Shown: positions 34,616-46,642, counted from the first letter of the stretch. The stretch: DNA of 64,000 nucleotides from Neoscytalidium dimidiatum (GCA_037367355.1 CM074705.1:2170001-2234000); one strand, 5' to 3'. Notes: a model not told the origin generated them from the sequence alone. A program made the numbers and translations.

Positions 34616-35404
34616 TGCTCCTCACATGCTCAGCGGGGAGCAGGCTGCAAGGGGTGGCGGTGGTCTGCTGTCGGGACGGTCGCGCGATGTGGGCTCGCAT
34701 GCGGCGACGATCAGGTGCTTGGCGGGCGAGCGAAGCTCTGGGGGAGCTTGGGCCGGTGTGCTGGGGGGGGGAGATGGTGTAACTGCGGCGAAGAGCGTAG
34801 GCCGCAGGATTGGTGTGTGGAGCAGGCGACTGCAATTGGGGCACGAGTGGGCGTGCAGGCGCGTCGGAGGTGGCTTGACAGCGGAGGTGGTGGTGCTGTG
34901 ATCGCGTTGCGCCAGTCAAAGAGCCGCAACCTCCAAATCCACGTTCTGGCGGGCGGGGCGCGCTTTGCTTTAATATGCTAAAACACGTGATCGCCAAGCC
35001 CGGCTCCTTCCCGAAAACGAACATCCTCCACCTTTCACCATCACCGGGCCTGCCTGGAGCTTCTGCCTCACACCGCCCTTCAGCTGTCGCGAGGCATGTT
35101 GCCAGAGGCACGTCGCGTGTTTGCACGTTTCTCAGAGCCATGCGGCCATGTGCACTCATGATGCAATCCACGGTTCACTGCGTGCCTGGGGGCTTGGCGC
35201 GGATTTAGTCCGCACGCGACTGAGCGCTAAATCAAGCTTTCTTTGATCTTGCTCTATCCCTACACTATCCGGATGATCGCCGTCTTTTTGGGAAATTTTC
35301 AAGAGGGAAAAGAATCATCGCAGCGCACTCTAGGCACCACTCGCAGAAAGTCGCAAATGAAACAAAAAATGATGGCGCTTGCAATTTCTACCGTCACAAG
35401 GCGT
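34616..35404. other. Intergenic region between FCP1 and asparaginyl-tRNA synthetase
   Basis: About 790 bp, GC-rich near FCP1, containing the FCP1 promoter and the 3'UTR of the synthetase gene (both minus strand). A 208-codon minus-strand ORF overlapping the FCP1 start is compositional, without a recognised domain. Confidence 0.5.
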
Positions 35405-37170
35405 CTAAGGAGTGCAGCGGCCCATGTAACGAGGATACAGGCAGCAGTCCCTGACCGTGTGCTGCTTGCATAGCCAGGCCAGGAAACGCTCCAGACCCAG
35501 GCCGTAACCTCCGTGTGGCGAGCTACCGTACCTATAAATAGCGCGTTAGCCATCATTCACGATTGACTCCGTTTCCGGCTGCCTGTTACTTACTTCCTCT
35601 GGTCAGTGTACCAGTAGTACGGCTCAGGGTTGAGGTTCTCCCGCTTGAACGCCGCCATCAGCGCATCGTAGTCATCCAACCTCATAGATCCACCGACAAT
35701 CTCGCCGACACCAGGCATCAAGCAGTCAACGCTTTCCGTCACACGCGGATCCTCCTTATCCCTCTGCATGTAGAAAGCCTTGATCTCTACAGGGAAGTGA
35801 GTCAGAAAGATGGGCTTGTTGATGATGTCGGTCATTCTGCGCTCTGCCGCTTCGGCAATATCGTCACCGAACTGGTGGGGCTGGCCCTCCTCGTTGGGAA
35901 TCTCGTGCTCACGCAGCCATTCGATGGCCTCGGAGTACTTCATGCGCTTGAACGGCCTCTCGGGCAGCTTGAAGTCGGGGTTGAGGTTCTTGATGTAACC
36001 AGCGATGACTGGGTCGGCTAGGGTAAGCTCGAGCACGCGGCAAATGATGTGCTCAAGGTGAGTCAGAAGGTCGTCGAACGTGATGAAGTCCAGCTCGGCC
36101 TCAATGTGCGTGTACTCAGACAAGTGGCGTCTTGTGAGCGACTTCTCCGCACGGAATGACTTCTCAATGCAGTAGACATCGCCCATGGAAGGTAGCACAG
36201 TCTCGAGGTACAGCTGAGATGACTGCGTAAGGAATGCGTGCTCGCCGTAGTAGTCGAACTTGAACAGCGTCGCGCCACCCTCGACCTGGGTCTGGACGAG
36301 AGCTGGAGGGCTAACCTTGCGGATTCTGGACTCCTTATATGCGGTGTGGAAGGCAAACTCCACGGCGTCGCGAACGAGCATGACCGAGGAAGCCACCTCG
36401 CCGCGGAGAGTAAGGTGACGCAGGTCCAGAAGAGTGCTGGGATCCGCCTTGGCCTGGACCCTGTTGGTGATAGCACCCTCGCCACCAGCGGCCTTCCATT
36501 CCTTGGGGATCCTGTAGAAGTCTGCATGAAGCTCACGGTTGAGAGGAGCGTGGGCGCCCGCCGGGACCTCCCACATCTCGCCGTAGATCTCCATTGAAGT
36601 CTCACGGGTCAGAGTGAGCGCATCATAGGTCTTGGCCAGCTTGCCTGCGATCACGACTTGCAGGAAGCCATATCCATCCCTCAATGTGACAAACAGGACA
36701 TCCTTCTGCTTGCGCTCACGATGCACGCGACCGAGAACCTTGACGCGAGTACCTTTGCTGTCGGAGTCCTGTCCCTGGCGTAGCTTGATGTGGTCGCCAG
36801 TCTCATCCAGCTTGATCTTTATAGCCTGTGGTAGGCTGGTGTCCTCCTCAATGACAATTTTCTTGGCCTCCTCCAGGACCTTCTGGCGCTCCGCCTCTTC
36901 CTTCGCGCGCTGCGCAGCGAGTTCCTGCTCGCGGGCGGCCTTTTTCTTCTGCTGCTCGTAGAAGTTGACGGCCTTCTTCAAGCCGGCCTTTGCGACGGGT
37001 TTCCACTCCTTCGCAGCCTCATCTTCGGCGTTGGACTTGCGGGTGAGGTATTGGGCTTCGGCGGGGCGCTGAAGGTAGGCGAACTGCAGCGTCTTGAAAG
37101 GCGATTCTTCGGTGCCCTGCTGGGTGGGCTCGTCCTTGCCAATGTCTTCGTCGATGTAAATGGTCGCCAT
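35405..37170 (-). CDS. DED81: Asparaginyl-tRNA synthetase, cytosolic
   Basis: Class IIb aminoacyl-tRNA synthetase charging tRNA-Asn, 567 residues. Exons are 37170-35594 and 35531-35405. A charged, coiled-coil N-terminal extension (about residues 60-115, [26 protein letters not shown] shortened here to its character) precedes the OB-fold anticodon-binding domain ([19 protein letters not shown]). The catalytic core shows motif 2 ([20 protein letters not shown]) and, in exon 2, motif 3 ([14 protein letters not shown]). The ending [11 protein letters not shown] is the usual AsnRS C-terminus; without the second exon the enzyme would lack motif 3. The start is the ATG at 37170 (MATIYIDED); the frame continues upstream only through TTG. 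No mitochondrial presequence is evident. Confidence 0.97.
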
Positions 37171-37984
37171 CTTGGGCAAGGCAGCGTGCGCGAGGCGGGA
37201 TCGTGGTGCAATTGGAGGTAGAGCACGGTGAGAATGCGACCGTGTTTATTAGATTGACCGCCGGCGAACAGTCATCAAACTGAGATAGTGGGATGAGTCG
37301 AAAATCATCTTATCTTATCAGCCCCTCGATCGCTTGCTTGGCCGGTCCGACCACCCGTCCACCTTCCACAAGTCTCCCTCTGTAACACTCCACGTCACAT
37401 CCACCGAAGAGTCTCATCAGCTTACACCAGAGTCATATTGCCAGTCTGACTCATGTGATATCCTTATGGGTCAAATTGGTCTCTGCTCACACTCTTCCCC
37501 CCGAAACACGTCACCAGTGCTGGCCATACGGCCTACCTGCCCATCGTACTGCTAATGACCGAAGCCGTCGGCTATTTCGCTGTGGCAGACTGGTTCTTTT
37601 GCATCCCTTCCGAGCTATCTATGGGTATGTGCTCTTTAGGAAAAGCGATTCGAATAAGTTCGTCGTAGGTCCTAGCTCCCCGTACGGATTATACTACATC
37701 TCGACACATGTCTTATATCAGCCGTGAAGGCAATTTTGAGAGATGAACACCAGGTAATATTGAACGCACTATGGAAATTTTGAAAAGTCTCAAATATGAA
37801 AGTTCTCCTGTACGCACTTGAACAGAACCGACGCAACGCAGTTAGGCTGCAGATCGGAGCACATCCGAGCGCTTTTTCGTTAAACTGCTATAGTAAAAAC
37901 TCTTTTCCTTTTGCCCAGCCCTTCACGACTAGGAAACCCAAGCGCATGTCATCAATGGTCTTATTTCCCCCAGTTTCTCCCACC
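37171..37984. other. Intergenic region
   Basis: About 810 bp between the synthetase start and the end of the secreted nuclease gene. Only weak ORFs on the plus strand (37455-37727) were seen; no repeat or RNA gene. Confidence 0.5.
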
Positions 37985-38835
37985 CTAACATGAGTCCAGC
38001 ATGTCCTGGAGCGCGGACTTCTCCGCAGAAGTGATAGTCAAGTCATAAACAGACTTGACCTTAATCCAAGACCTAGCATAGACGCAGTAGAACGAGGCTA
38101 ATGGAGTATTAACATCATGGTTCAAGGATGTTAGCAAGCAGGGAGCACTTACCAAGCGGAGGCTTCCAGGCATCGGGAGACTTGTCGCCCTTGGACTGGT
38201 TGACGTTGTCCGTAACAGCCCACAGCTGAGGGTTGTCCAGATCGTTTGCGAAGGCCTGGCGCTGGGAAGCGGTCCAGGAAGAGGCACCAGACTAAACAGC
38301 TTCAGCATTTGGGACTCGCTGCAAGCTGGTCCCATGGTTACTCACCTGCCAAGCATTTGAGAGCGGGACCATGTGGTCGATGTCGACGTCGGACGCAGCA
38401 GTCCAGGTGGCACCATCGTAAGGGCTATACCAGCTGCCGCTCGTGGCCGCACAAGTGCTGCTCGTGACAACGTTGGTGCCATCACGCTTCAAAACGGTCT
38501 CACGGGTGTTGCACTGGCTGCAGAAAGTCAGTTACACGCTCCTCAGAAAGCAGCCCGGAGAATGCACGGACCCAGAGATGGTGATCCAATGGTTGAACTC
38601 CTTATGACCTTTGTCAGCACTTTGCAACGATCGAGCAGTTCCCATTGAGGCATACATCACGGCTGTAACCGCTGGACGAACCGCGAGCAGCGACGGTCAA
38701 GCTGTTCAGCTGGCTTTGGGCAGTCGAGGCCGACGGAATGCCAGGCGGCGTCGGCAGGGGAGCCGGGGCCGGCAGGGCATGGGTAAGGAGGGGAGCAGCG
38801 CTCAAGAGCGCGCCGAGGGCCAGAAAGAACTGCAT
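37985..38835 (-). CDS. Secreted HNH-family nuclease (DUF1524/GmrSD-C-like)
   Basis: Predicted extracellular nuclease, 211 residues, in five exons: 38835-38661, 38608-38572, 38517-38346, 38291-38153 and 38097-37985; exon 2 is only 37 bp. A signal peptide (MQFFLALGALLSAAPLLTHA) and short Pro-rich pro-region come first. The HNH-like core is DVDIDHMVPLSNAW (metal-binding DH and the family's spacing), followed by FANDLDNPQLWAVTDNVNQS and KGDKSPDAWKPP. The last exon FYCVYARSWIKVKSVYDLTI completes the fold. Four or more Cys suit disulfides. The domain is shared with the C-terminal nuclease of bacterial GmrSD and with secreted bacterial and fungal proteins. The role could be nutrient scavenging from extracellular DNA, or effector activity; not shown here. 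A TATA element lies 86 bp upstream. Confidence 0.9.
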
Positions 38836-41800
38836 TTTCCAGAGCGCAAGATTGATTGGCAAGTGAACAAGCTGGGAAGAAACCGCGTCGTCGCAAGTGA
38901 AGGCGGGCCTGCTTCGTTGCGTTTATAAACACCAGAAGCCTGAGGCCCGTTCCGGGGGCCCGTCGGTGGCCTCCGCTCGCTCCATCGTGTACTTGTCCAG
39001 CGGCTTTCCGCACCAATGATAAGAGCACGACCGAGTGCTTACTGTCAACACGTGGGACAAAAGGGCGCGAAAGGGAAACCTCACGAAGATGGAAGCGGAA
39101 GGTGATGCAGGGCGCCAAGACCAGCGGAGGAAATAACCTTACACCATCTCTGCCACTCAGCGGGCCGCACCTGACAAGCCCTCCACGGACCAGGGTGCAA
39201 GGCTGGCAGCCCTTCAATCAGACCCTCGAGCAAGCGAGAAGCTGGCGAGCGGTGAACGGAAATGGCGCCGCTTGGCAAATGTCAGGAACGGGATCCAGCC
39301 GCCAAATGGCATCTCGGGCGAGCCGGTCTTCGCGGGCGCGAGATCGGGGGAAAGCATGCCTGGGTAGGGGCCACGGGCAGCTGCGGGGATGCCACAGAGG
39401 GTGCACGAGATACGCACGGGGCCTTATCATTCGCTCTGCCGCTCGCCTTCGATAGGCTGCAACTTGGCATCCATGTGCGTCACGCTTGGCGCTCCGCAAG
39501 CCTACTTTTATTCGGACTGCCTCGAGGAAAGCCGGCGCCCTGCTGATTCGTCTCCACGCTGCTGCAGGCAGCGGACAAGATGCCGGATTAGGCAGAACCG
39601 GATGCTCGCCACGGTGTTTCTGTTTCGACTCTTGCTAATCCTCCGCTGCTGCTCCTGCGTCACATGCCTCTTCAGAGTCCAATATATTCAACCTTGTTCG
39701 TCGGCGAGCTCCTATCCTCCTTCTTTCCTTGCAATAGTCGTGTTGTCACTTCATGCGCCGCCTGCATCTTTTTTGTTTTCTTTCTCAACGCTGGCAAGTT
39801 GCAAAAACCGGCGAACAAACACTCTTCCCGTCTCGCTGTGACTGATTCATGGGCGTAGATCGCTTGATTCGTTATTTCCCGAGCTTTCAACATCTCCAAC
39901 GCTTTTCTATCCACTGAATACGAGCATTAGCGCGTCTAATCATCCAGCTCTTTATTGCCGGGATTAGGTTAACAAAACCCTACTACCGACAGACGCTTTC
40001 CGTCCTTCACTGACAATTTCTTAATCACCCATCCCTGAAGCTTCCTCCCAATCCCGGATCCTGCTACCTGCATATTTGCCTTCGGTCGCCAAACCTGACT
40101 CGGTGCCTCTCCGCTTCTCGCCATCGTTCGTGGCGTTTTCACTACACCCACGTTGCGGAGCCGTTATATCCGCCACACGAGTAAACGCCAGCCACGGATG
40201 CACGATAAGGTTATTGACACTATCAGCACCATTGACATCGGAGCCGGCCGGCGATGATAATCACTGCGGAGGAACAGGCCACCGTTACTGGCAAAAGTCG
40301 AATTTCTATGGTGTCCCCGGCTGGCCGGAATCTGGCGGCCGTTCGAAATCTGTTCGATCAAACAACAGTCGATGAACCATACAAGCCTTCGAAGCCCCAG
40401 GCCATCGATAATCCGCGGTTCGAATGTTTTCTTCAAAGATATCTGGTTCCTAGCGCCGGATTCCACAGTAAATTGTCAACCTCTCCCAATACTCTTAGAA
40501 GAGGCGATATCACGAACTACGGAACGAATCCCAGTTTAAGCATACTAACCTCGCCCTTTCCATACCAGAATTGCCTCAATATCGCATTGCAACATGCCCT
40601 CCAAAATCTTCTGGAGTCTGACTGATCCATATAATGCATCTGGAATACGTTTTTCCTCATGTACCAATCCCCTCTCAGCTCTTCTCACACCGCGCCTTCC
40701 TCAATTCACTGAAACCGCAACTCCTCTCGATTATTGCCCTGGATCTCATCCACCGTGAGCTATTGTCGCATCTTCGAAAACACGTCGGGGACATTGTTTG
40801 ATTGAGCCATGATCTCAATCTCCCGACTAAGAGAGATTGCAATAACTTGATGTTCTCAAAAATCGAAATAACAGATAATCAGAAAAGAAGAGTTCGAAAT
40901 CTAGAAAAGGAGAATTAGCTCGTGCAGATAGGAGCTTCAAGAGCCAGGAAAGAAAGAGTGTTACCATGAATCTACTTTTTTGTTTCCTTTTTGAAGTTCC
41001 TAAATCTTTCCTTTTCGCCAGTACGGTCAGAAAGATCTTGAAGGTACTAATGAATTTCCTGCTCAACTCCAAAACGTCCACAAAGCAGATTATACGCCGA
41101 TGTGCAAACGCTCCGTCCATATTCTGTGCATCGGGTAGTCTAGGGGAGAATAACCCGCCGATAGACGTTTTCTATTCGAGCAGTCACAGTTTTCATCTTT
41201 TTGAACCCATGCGAAACAACAGCGATCATGATGATAAAGGGTAGATTGGCAAGACCTTTCCCGCCTTCCTCCCACCATTTTCGCACCTTCTCCCATCTGC
41301 CGGGAATCAGGTCTGCATAGTATACACTTAAGAAACGTGTGCGGAGAGGTCTGCTGCCTGCTCTGCTTCCACTCTCGTTCGCCTTCTTACCCCGCGCATA
41401 TGCCCCCTCTCTTCCCGTTCTCCTCTCCCATCTACAACAAGCGAGCAAGCAAGGACAACAGTACAAAAACGCCGGCAAAGCACCGCTAAATATTTGGCTT
41501 GTCTGAAGGAGGAAATCCAAACCCGCCAAACAAAATAAGAGATAAGGGTAGATGGGGAAAGCACATATCTGTACAGAGAGAAGAGTCGAGATGATCGATA
41601 CTCACTCCTTGCTCGCTCGCTCGAACAGTAAACCACTCAAAAAAATAAAAACTCCAGGGATATACGCACGCACCAGGCCATCCAAAAGTAGAGAGGAAGA
41701 GAGACACAAAAGATATGCAACCCGAGAACGCCAATTGCAAGAACATCCGCTCACCACATGTACGCAACGACCCTTGCGGGATCGACACTGACCCCTTTTG

Positions 41801-41943
41801 GAGCGAAACAAGAAGTCAATTGACAAACCTCACTAGTCCGTAAAAGAAAACGGGGGTATAAAGCGCACGCGATGCTGACAAACCTATCACGATAGATCTT
41901 CTTCAATCAGAATACACCAGAAGATGGATCCGTACATCCCCGC
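38836..41943. other. Long intergenic region (3.1 kb)
   Basis: The longest gene-free stretch in the window, between the start of the nuclease gene and the end of the 1151-residue orphan, both minus strand. Left part GC-rich, right part (40500-41900) AT-rich and pyrimidine-biased. ORFs at 38657-39217, 39389-39841, 40254-40625 and 41140-41529 show no domain, no splice pattern and overlap one another. A B-box-like GGTTCGAATG near 40422 has no tRNA fold around it. A long 3'UTR or non-coding RNA cannot be excluded. Confidence 0.45.
38921..38930 (-). promoter_or_regulatory. Putative TATA box of the secreted nuclease gene
   Basis: GTTTATAAAC, about 86 bp upstream of the ATG at 38835, a strong TATA match at suitable spacing. 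Confidence 0.5.
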
Positions 41944-44900
41944 CTAATGAAAGAGACGAAGCGGATGCCTAGACAGCAAATTCTCGTCTTCGTCGTCCTC
42001 CTCCTGCTTGAGGAACGATCCCTTCGTCTTTACGAGATCGACGGAGTCCTGGGTGTTGGAAGGGGAAGGTGAGCGAGAGGCTCGCGGATCGTCCGGAATG
42101 CCGTGCCACTCGTCGTGAGCGTCGGTCATGTCTGCGTCATCGTCGTGGCCAGCACGCTCTGCTCTCAGCTTGACGCAATGCTGGCTATTGACGCGCTTTT
42201 TCTTGTGCTGGACGCTAGTTTGGCTCTTATCTTGCTGATCGCTGTCCGATTCCGCGTCAATGTCTTCATCGTCCTCCGATGCCTCATCATAACCGTTGTC
42301 ACTGTTATCCGGCTCAGTGTCCGAAAAGTTCAGTCCAGCATCGTCCGGACGCGGGCCCGGCGCCACAGCAGGCCCGCTAAACGGCGTACCGTACGCCCCA
42401 CCCCCTCTGCCGTCATGGTCGAGCTTCGCTGTTAATGAGGCTCCCACCTTACGGATATCCAACTCGCCCCCATGCGCTACGTACGGAATAGCCGGCTCTA
42501 TGGAGGCACGAGGCGTGAAGCCTTGGGCGATCGCCTCACCCTCCTGGCGGGCGATAGCCTCACCTTCTCGGACGGTACCGTCATCGTCTTCCCTGCTCTG
42601 CGAGCGTTCCGTGCGACGGCGCTTGTACGAGTCTCTACGAGTGAAAAGGTGCACTCTCCCTGAACTGTAGGATGGCGGAGTATGGATCGAACAGGGCGAT
42701 AACTCCTCGGCAGCTGGGCGTTTGGCAGATTGGTCTGATGCAGTTGATTGCGTTGTAGATACTGATGACGTGCGCTTCAAAAGACGGGGAGGCCGTGGTA
42801 GCTGAGGTTCATTTTCTAGAGCCTTCTGAGCTTTCCGACTATTGGATAACTGTGAGATCGAATGCTGCTCGGCTGTTGGGCGGAAAGGTATCGAATTGGT
42901 AGAGCTCAGCGAGGAGTTGCTGGATTGAGAATCGTTGGGTTGGTCGGGTTGAGATTCATATTCTAATGCGTCGTATGTCGGATCCCAAGACCACCATGGC
43001 TCCAGTTCGTCCTCCGAAATCCGAACGTCTTTGCCGGGTGGTGGGGTGACAGCAATTCGAGGTAGAGCCCGGATTCTCGGCCACGTCCAAGCCAGATCCT
43101 CGTTGCTCGACTGCTCGTAGGCATCCCTGGTGGTGACGTAGAGTCTCCTTCTGCCGCTCGCGAAATGAATCATGCCGGACGACAGGAATTGAGCATTCCA
43201 TAGGGAAGGAGTAACCCGATCAGAAGGCCCTAGGAACAACAGTTGAGATTCACGACGGATCTTTCGAAGAGGTATCACAGGAGCCCTGAGACCCAGCTCA
43301 TTACAGTACGGTGTTGGCCCAAATATCTCACCTGGGTTCTCTTCCATAGAGGAGTCATCAACGAGCTGCGAACTGTCGTTGCTGCTGACTAGCAGTTCGC
43401 TACCGAAGGCCTCAGCAATGGCGGGCAATATATGCTGGGGAGATGGATCTTTGATGTTCACAGTTCGGATGAAACCCCGGCTCTTGAGACGGTGCCATAC
43501 TTTGCCCTTTGACCCACATGCTCGTGGATAAAGGTACGCATGTGCCTCCTTGCTTCCAACAATACGTTGAAAGGTCTCACCATAGGCAGGTGAGACAGGC
43601 TGACGGCGAAGTAAACGTGAGTCTTCGGAATCTCGAGGCGAGTCTGTCACCAAGGCATCGTTGCATGCAAACTCATCCTCACTGTACCAGATGCCAAGAA
43701 GATCCCTTCCCCAAGGCAAGAGCACCACCTCGATCTCCCAGGGATTTGCTTCAGAGGGCACTGCCGCTTCTAAATCTTCAATACGCTGCTCAATGTCCGA
43801 AAGCCTAGCTTCTTTCTTGGCTTCGTCCATAGCCTTAGCCAAGATCTGAGAGGTGGAGGGTACACCTTGATATCCCTCTTCGAAGGCTTCGTCCTGAAGA
43901 GACTTATTTTCTCTCTCTTCCAGCATCATGTGGTATTGTTGCTCAAGCTCATTGAGACGATATTCGACATCCAGAAGCCGACCATCCGTCATTTCGAACT
44001 TTTCATTTATTTCCTCGGCTGGAACATGTTGAAAAGATGCATTTTCCAGCATCCAAAGACGGTCCGACATGTTCTGCATGGTCGTAGCAATACTTGGCTG
44101 CGATGCAAGGTGTCTTTGAAGGGAAAGTAACCTAGGGGCAAGCCTGCGCAGAGTCGAAGACATGGTCTTGTGGGCTGAGCCCTGAGAGCCTGCTCGGCTA
44201 AATGGAGTCCTGTTGCCTGGACCTCCCGAAGTAAGCTGGGTCGTGTTTGGTTCGGTCGGGGAGTAAGCTACTTCGTTTCGTTGACTTGCGGGAAGGTTGC
44301 GATTCTCCATTGAAGTTATTTCTTGAACAACATTATCGAGCAGAGAATAAGTCTCCTGGATGTGTTGATCGTAGGTTTGGAGGTCCGGGGTATTAGCCAC
44401 ATTTGTAGAAGCTAGATCTGTTGCGCTTTGCGCAATAGCTTCGGACTTGACAGCAACAGGTAGCGCATCGGTCTGAGCCATTGCACTTCTGGCCTGGATA
44501 ACCTTCTCGAGGAACATCGGGTTGGGACTATTGCGAGGGCGTTCACTTTCCACATCGGTTGAATACCGCACAGTCGAAGCAATCTGTGAATCATCACGTG
44601 CTTGCTCCAATGTCCTGTGCCATTCCCTCAAAGCTTCCGTCTCGGGCGGGGGCATCTGCTGGGAGAATTCAGTCGTCGGCTGCATAGACCAATCAAGCTT
44701 TGGCTGGGCTGGGTCAATCGGTTGGTTCCATTCCTTTGGGTCTGGTCGGACTGCACCAGTGGCACTGCCGCGGAGGCTGTTGCCTAAGTGAAAATCGTTT
44801 GAATTGTAGTGGCAGCAGGACGGTACACTTGGTAGCCCTGAGCCGTGGTTACTTGAGCCGCCCTTCCGAATGCCTTGAGGTCCAGCAGCATATTCGGCAG

Positions 44901-45399
44901 GCGTGACTGCAATTCCTTGAGCCGCATTCTGCTCATCATCCACGGTTGTATCTCCGGAGAGGCTCCGTGTTAACTGGCCCCTTCTCCTCGGCGTGGAGAA
45001 CTGGCCGTGTTCGGCTTGGGTGAGTCGACTGCGATCTTCGGAATTCAGGCGGTCGGGTTGGACGAAAACACCAGGACGGACCTCGACGAGGTCGGCGGCA
45101 GGACTCAATGCATGCGAAGCGGCATGTGAAGCGGCATGCGAAGCAGAGTGCTCATGGAAGCAGGCATGATGTCCACAGCTGCAATCGTCACTCTCGTCGG
45201 TCTGGCGGGGATTCCTGTAGAAGCGTACGCAGGGACAAGTGGGGGCATTGATGCCAAAGGTTTGTATGTCGCGATAGTTGCACGAGCCGGTGGGGAGGTC
45301 GTTGGTATGCGAGGAGTGGGATCGGTGCAAGGCAGGAGTGCGCGACTGGCTTGCTCGTGGAGGAGTCGAAGCTCTCGAAGCTTGGGCGAAAGCCGCCAT
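41944..45399 (-). CDS. Large orphan protein with Cys/His-rich N-terminus
   Basis: No family recognised; 1151 residues in a single exon. The N-terminal 85 residues hold a compact Cys/His array: Cys40, Cys55, Cys57, Cys73, Cys75, His77, His78, Cys80 and His82 (CSCGHHACFH), suggestive of a zinc-binding module. A short ASHA tandem repeat follows. The middle (about 400-560) is heptad-like and probably coiled coil (RLLDVEYRLNELEQQYHMML, ARLSDIEQRIEDLEAAV). A globular-looking part follows (WEIEVVLLPWGRDLLGIWYS, WHRLKSRGFIRTVNI, AYLYPRACGSKGKVW). The C-terminus is Ser-rich and acidic with basic patches (KRRRTERSQSRE, KKKRVN) fitting nuclear localisation. The lack of introns over 3.4 kb and the reading continuity support a real gene. 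The function is unknown; a nuclear or scaffold role is a guess. Confidence 0.85.
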   Translation of the reverse strand: MAAFAQASRASTPPRASQSRTPALHRSHSSHTNDLPTGSCNYRDIQTFGINAPTCPCVRFYRNPRQTDESDDCSCGHHACFHEHSASHAASHAASHALSPAADLVEVRPGVFVQPDRLNSEDRSRLTQAEHGQFSTPRRRGQLTRSLSGDTTVDDEQNAAQGIAVTPAEYAAGPQGIRKGGSSNHGSGLPSVPSCCHYNSNDFHLGNSLRGSATGAVRPDPKEWNQPIDPAQPKLDWSMQPTTEFSQQMPPPETEALREWHRTLEQARDDSQIASTVRYSTDVESERPRNSPNPMFLEKVIQARSAMAQTDALPVAVKSEAIAQSATDLASTNVANTPDLQTYDQHIQETYSLLDNVVQEITSMENRNLPASQRNEVAYSPTEPNTTQLTSGGPGNRTPFSRAGSQGSAHKTMSSTLRRLAPRLLSLQRHLASQPSIATTMQNMSDRLWMLENASFQHVPAEEINEKFEMTDGRLLDVEYRLNELEQQYHMMLEERENKSLQDEAFEEGYQGVPSTSQILAKAMDEAKKEARLSDIEQRIEDLEAAVPSEANPWEIEVVLLPWGRDLLGIWYSEDEFACNDALVTDSPRDSEDSRLLRRQPVSPAYGETFQRIVGSKEAHAYLYPRACGSKGKVWHRLKSRGFIRTVNIKDPSPQHILPAIAEAFGSELLVSSNDSSQLVDDSSMEENPGEIFGPTPYCNELGLRAPVIPLRKIRRESQLLFLGPSDRVTPSLWNAQFLSSGMIHFASGRRRLYVTTRDAYEQSSNEDLAWTWPRIRALPRIAVTPPPGKDVRISEDELEPWWSWDPTYDALEYESQPDQPNDSQSSNSSLSSTNSIPFRPTAEQHSISQLSNSRKAQKALENEPQLPRPPRLLKRTSSVSTTQSTASDQSAKRPAAEELSPCSIHTPPSYSSGRVHLFTRRDSYKRRRTERSQSREDDDGTVREGEAIARQEGEAIAQGFTPRASIEPAIPYVAHGGELDIRKVGASLTAKLDHDGRGGGAYGTPFSGPAVAPGPRPDDAGLNFSDTEPDNSDNGYDEASEDDEDIDAESDSDQQDKSQTSVQHKKKRVNSQHCVKLRAERAGHDDDADMTDAHDEWHGIPDDPRASRSPSPSNTQDSVDLVKTKGSFLKQEEDDEDENLLSRHPLRLFH

Positions 45400-45651
45400 G
45401 GGCGGTCACAGATGCATCCCAAGCTTGGTGAACGGCGGAGTTCAGGATTGGTGCATTGCGGAAGGGAGGATGGCTTAAGAGGCAGACACGTTAGCCTGGC
45501 GCGAATGGTGCGATGGAGGCCGCAATGGTGCGCGGAGGGAATCTACGACCTACTCGTGAGGGCGCGTGGAAGTCTACGAAAGCCGGTGCGAAAGCGGAGA
45601 GCGGCAGTTGAGTGCTGGGCGCACAAAGGGGCGTGCGGGCGCGCAGAGCGG

Positions 45652-45660
45652 GCTATATAT
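45652..45660 (-). promoter_or_regulatory. Possible TATA element of the Cys/His-rich orphan gene
   Basis: Coding-strand ATATATAGC about 253 bp upstream of the ATG at 45399. Spacing is rather long, so assignment is tentative. Confidence 0.25.
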
Positions 45661-46642
45661 TGCTAGCGAGCATCGGGTGCAGCAGGCGGGTTGCGAGAGG
45701 GCTGCAGGTGGGCGTGGTGGGGAATGGGGTGGATGAGAGTTGAGGGAGGTAGCGGGCGTGAGTGAAAGTTCACGGGTCGCAACGGCAGCCTCGTCTGTGA
45801 GGCTCCGGCGGCCATGGCACTCACCGATCCCCGGCCGCCTGGGCCCGCTGCCCACCAGCCATTGGCCAGCGCGGAGATGCTGGATCGTGGGGATGCGCTC
45901 CCGCCAGCCGCTGCAGGCCCGAGCGCTCAGCGGCAGCTCCCAAGAAAATGCGTTCCATCATTTCTTCGTCCGCCGTCCATGACGCCGCCCGTCTGCCCGC
46001 GCCGCCCGCACGCCCCTGTTCTGCTTTGCTTTTGGCCAGGCAGCCGGGCTGAAGAAAAGGCGACAGGTTCGTGCTAGGTCCAGGCCAGGCGGACGAGCTG
46101 GAAAGATGTCTCGGCGGATGATCAGTCGCAAGCAAGGTTATCGCCCGGCATGCAGCTTCCCACAGCCCCTGTCGCGGCTAGCCAATGGCCTGCTGCCAGC
46201 CCGCTACACTGAGCTGGTCGCGCCCAAAAGTCGCGCATGCGTGAGTTGTGTTCCTTTTCCCCCCCATCGAGGTCAAACAAATGCGACTGCGTGCTGCCCC
46301 TTCGGAGCTGCGTCTGCCGTACGCTCCTTCCAAGTCGAACGCAGCCAGCATACGCGCCGATGGCAGCTCAGTTGAGACGCTGTCAACTGCCAGCTCGTTG
46401 CCCGATTGGGAAGTGACATGCTTCTGCCGAGATGCCGACCACGTTTGGACAACGCAACTGTGACTCTACAGCTGCCACGAGCTCCTGTGTGAGCTTTTCG
46501 CCACGTTAATACCTCCACACAAGTAAGACAATTGCTTTTGCTCACCAATCGCTGTCAGCAGATCTGGAAAGGTGTGCGATATAAGTGAAACAATAGAGCT
46601 GCCTGCCAGAAATCGTCTCAACTTTGCCAATCATAACCATTG

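Noticed and set aside
34545..35171. 208-codon minus-strand ORF upstream of FCP1
   Set aside because: Overlaps the FCP1 start in another frame and has no recognisable domain; His/Pro/Arg composition reflects GC-rich promoter DNA.
40415..40440. tRNA B-box-like GGTTCGAATG
   Set aside because: No matching A box at the proper distance and no cloverleaf arms could be paired around it.
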